A DNA stretch of 13,706 nucleotides. Source: Victivallales bacterium. Its GTDB lineage: Bacteria; Verrucomicrobiota; Lentisphaeria; Victivallales; Victivallaceae. A model generated the notes under the pieces. The model had not been told where the DNA came from. It ran no database searches and saw only the letters and a program-made list of their open reading frames with translations. The DNA lies in the NCBI GenBank assembly GCA_019038735.1, contig JAHOYW010000322.1:1-13706 (forward strand), in the 5' to 3' direction. A program made the position numbers and the translations under genes. Below are positions 12,877 to 13,706 of this stretch, piece after piece (the stretch's first letter is position 1; the number at the start of each line of letters is the position of its first letter).

Positions 12877-13203
12877 ATGGGTATCATAAGAAAGACATTT
12901 ACATTCTGGCTGATAATAGGTATTATTGCCGCAGTCCTAGTAGCTCTAGTTATGCCAAAATTGAAAGATAGAGTTCTCGAAAAGATTCCTGGACGGGATG
13001 AAGCCGTAAAAATTGTACAGCAGGCTAAAACAGCAATTAAAGCTTTTCAATCCAAACAGGAAATTAAACACGTAGTTCAAGACGACATCAAAGAAGAAAG
13101 CATAGACGAACCAGCGCCTCAAGTCGCTGTTCAGGATTCTGTCAAGGATCGTGACGACAAACTTTTCAAACGTCAATGCGCTATTCTTGATGATCTAATC
13201 TAA
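12877..13203 (+). CDS. Single-pass membrane protein with charged tail, unknown function
   Basis: The 108-residue product has a short basic N-terminus (MGIIRKTF) and one transmembrane helix at about 9-29. A charged, mostly helical and then acidic, proline-containing tail of about 80 residues follows. The basic N-terminus suggests the tail is periplasmic. The C-terminal LFKRQCAILDDLI contains the only cysteine. TGGAGGT sits six bases before the ATG. Position between ExbD-like and TonB-like genes suggests an accessory subunit of the same complex. No family recognised. Confidence 0.75.
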   Translation: MGIIRKTFTFWLIIGIIAAVLVALVMPKLKDRVLEKIPGRDEAVKIVQQAKTAIKAFQSKQEIKHVVQDDIKEESIDEPAPQVAVQDSVKDRDDKLFKRQCAILDDLI

Positions 13204-13214
13204 GGGATTTCACT

Positions 13215-13706
13215 ATGAAACGCAATACTGCAAAAATATTAATAACATCAGTAGTAGCTTTGTTTATTGTATTTTTCCTGCTCGTGAATCTGGCACAGAC
13301 TATTCCGCAGGCTGTGCCGGTAGCAGCAAAAAAGGAAATCAGTATTGACCTAGTAATCGAAAAAAAGAAAGTAAAGATCCCTAAACCCAAAGTAAAAGTA
13401 TTATCGAAGTCTAAAATAAAAATGCGCAAAGCTCCGTTATCATCATTATCAAAAAAAGAGATTTTGAACGGGGCTTTGCCTCCTATCAGCGCCAATTATC
13501 GTGAGCATCTGGGATTCAGAAGATATGCCAACGCAATGCACGCTAGGGGCGCAAGATTTTATATTCTCGGAAGTTCCAAAAAACAGATATATGAAATAAA
13601 TTTATCCTCAAGATCACTCCGCGCAGTTTCAGCGGCAGACATTATCAATAAAAACTTCAGTCCCCGCACCCGGCTGATTGAAGATGAGCCGGCTCTACAG
13701 TATTTC
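13215..13706 (+). CDS. TonB-like membrane-anchored protein, cut by the window end
   Basis: The frame opens at an ATG with AAGGGA upstream and stays open for all 164 codons to the window end. It has a basic start, one membrane helix (about 8-27), and a short stretch ending VAAKKEISIDLVI. A Lys/Pro/Val-rich linker (KKKVKIPKPKVKV, 50-62, then more Lys) resembles in composition the extended linker of TonB or TolA. After about residue 90 it becomes an ordinary folded sequence (YREHLGFRRYANAMHARGAR, then FYILGSSKKQIYEINL) that does not look like the TonB C-terminal domain I know. Its place after ExbB and ExbD homologues is the classic TonB/TolA place. The TonB-like label therefore rests on architecture and context only. 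Confidence 0.7.
   Translation, partial: MKRNTAKILITSVVALFIVFFLLVNLAQTIPQAVPVAAKKEISIDLVIEKKKVKIPKPKVKVLSKSKIKMRKAPLSSLSKKEILNGALPPISANYREHLGFRRYANAMHARGARFYILGSSKKQIYEINLSSRSLRAVSAADIINKNFSPRTRLIEDEPALQYF

Noticed and set aside
13181..13495. Minus-strand open frame opposite the TonB-like gene
   Set aside because: It overlaps the end of one operon gene and the start of the next, both well supported. Its Phe/Asn/Thr-rich reading is the mirror of a Lys-rich coding strand.
1..13706. tRNA, rRNA or known riboswitch
   Set aside because: Reading both strands I saw no cloverleaf with TTCGA-type arm and acceptor pairing, and no conserved rRNA or riboswitch core.

Overview
The window reads as chromosomal DNA of a Gram-negative bacterium with an outer membrane. 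Supporting signs are a lipoprotein box, several signal peptides, ExbB/ExbD/TonB-like proteins and rod-shape genes. Base composition is moderate, with one clearly AT-richer stretch. The intergenic spaces are full of small palindromes and tandem heptamers. This density of dispersed palindromes, plus the gene content, makes me think of the PVC group (Lentisphaerae/Verrucomicrobia-like), but that is an impression, not a demonstration.

Layout. (1) 68-4322, minus strand: a compact cell-shape operon, transcribed as a FabK/nitronate-monooxygenase family flavoprotein, then mreC, mreD and mrdA (PBP2). Junctions are zero to a few bases, and the operon probably continues past the left edge. (2) 4323-6191: an AT-rich island with a DpnI-like methyl-directed restriction endonuclease, a translationally coupled gene of unknown function and a short coding remnant. 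Heptamer tandem arrays lie on both sides, and two sets of inverted hairpin repeats sit near its ends. (3) 6192-9763, minus strand: a lone OppB-type permease gene, a glutamate decarboxylase gene and an LD-carboxypeptidase gene, separated by repeat-bearing spacers. (4) 9764-10026: a leader region between divergent genes. (5) 10027 to the right edge, plus strand: a seven-gene operon in which each gene has its own Shine-Dalgarno sequence. It encodes a lipoprotein, a long helical secreted protein, a small secreted protein, a small ExbB/TolQ-like channel protein, an ExbD/TolR-like protein, a single-pass membrane protein and a TonB-like protein cut by the window end.

How it fits together. Region 1 supplies elongation-type peptidoglycan synthesis. 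LdcA in region 3 trims muropeptides. Region 5 looks like a proton-driven inner-to-outer envelope machine related to Ton/Tol/Mot systems, but with unusual partners. That operon is the best candidate for an undescribed system. The second notable theme is the repeats. Three hairpin families each occur as an inverted pair that keeps the loop while the stem sequence changes on both arms, and three tandem arrays all have a period of 7 or 14 bases.
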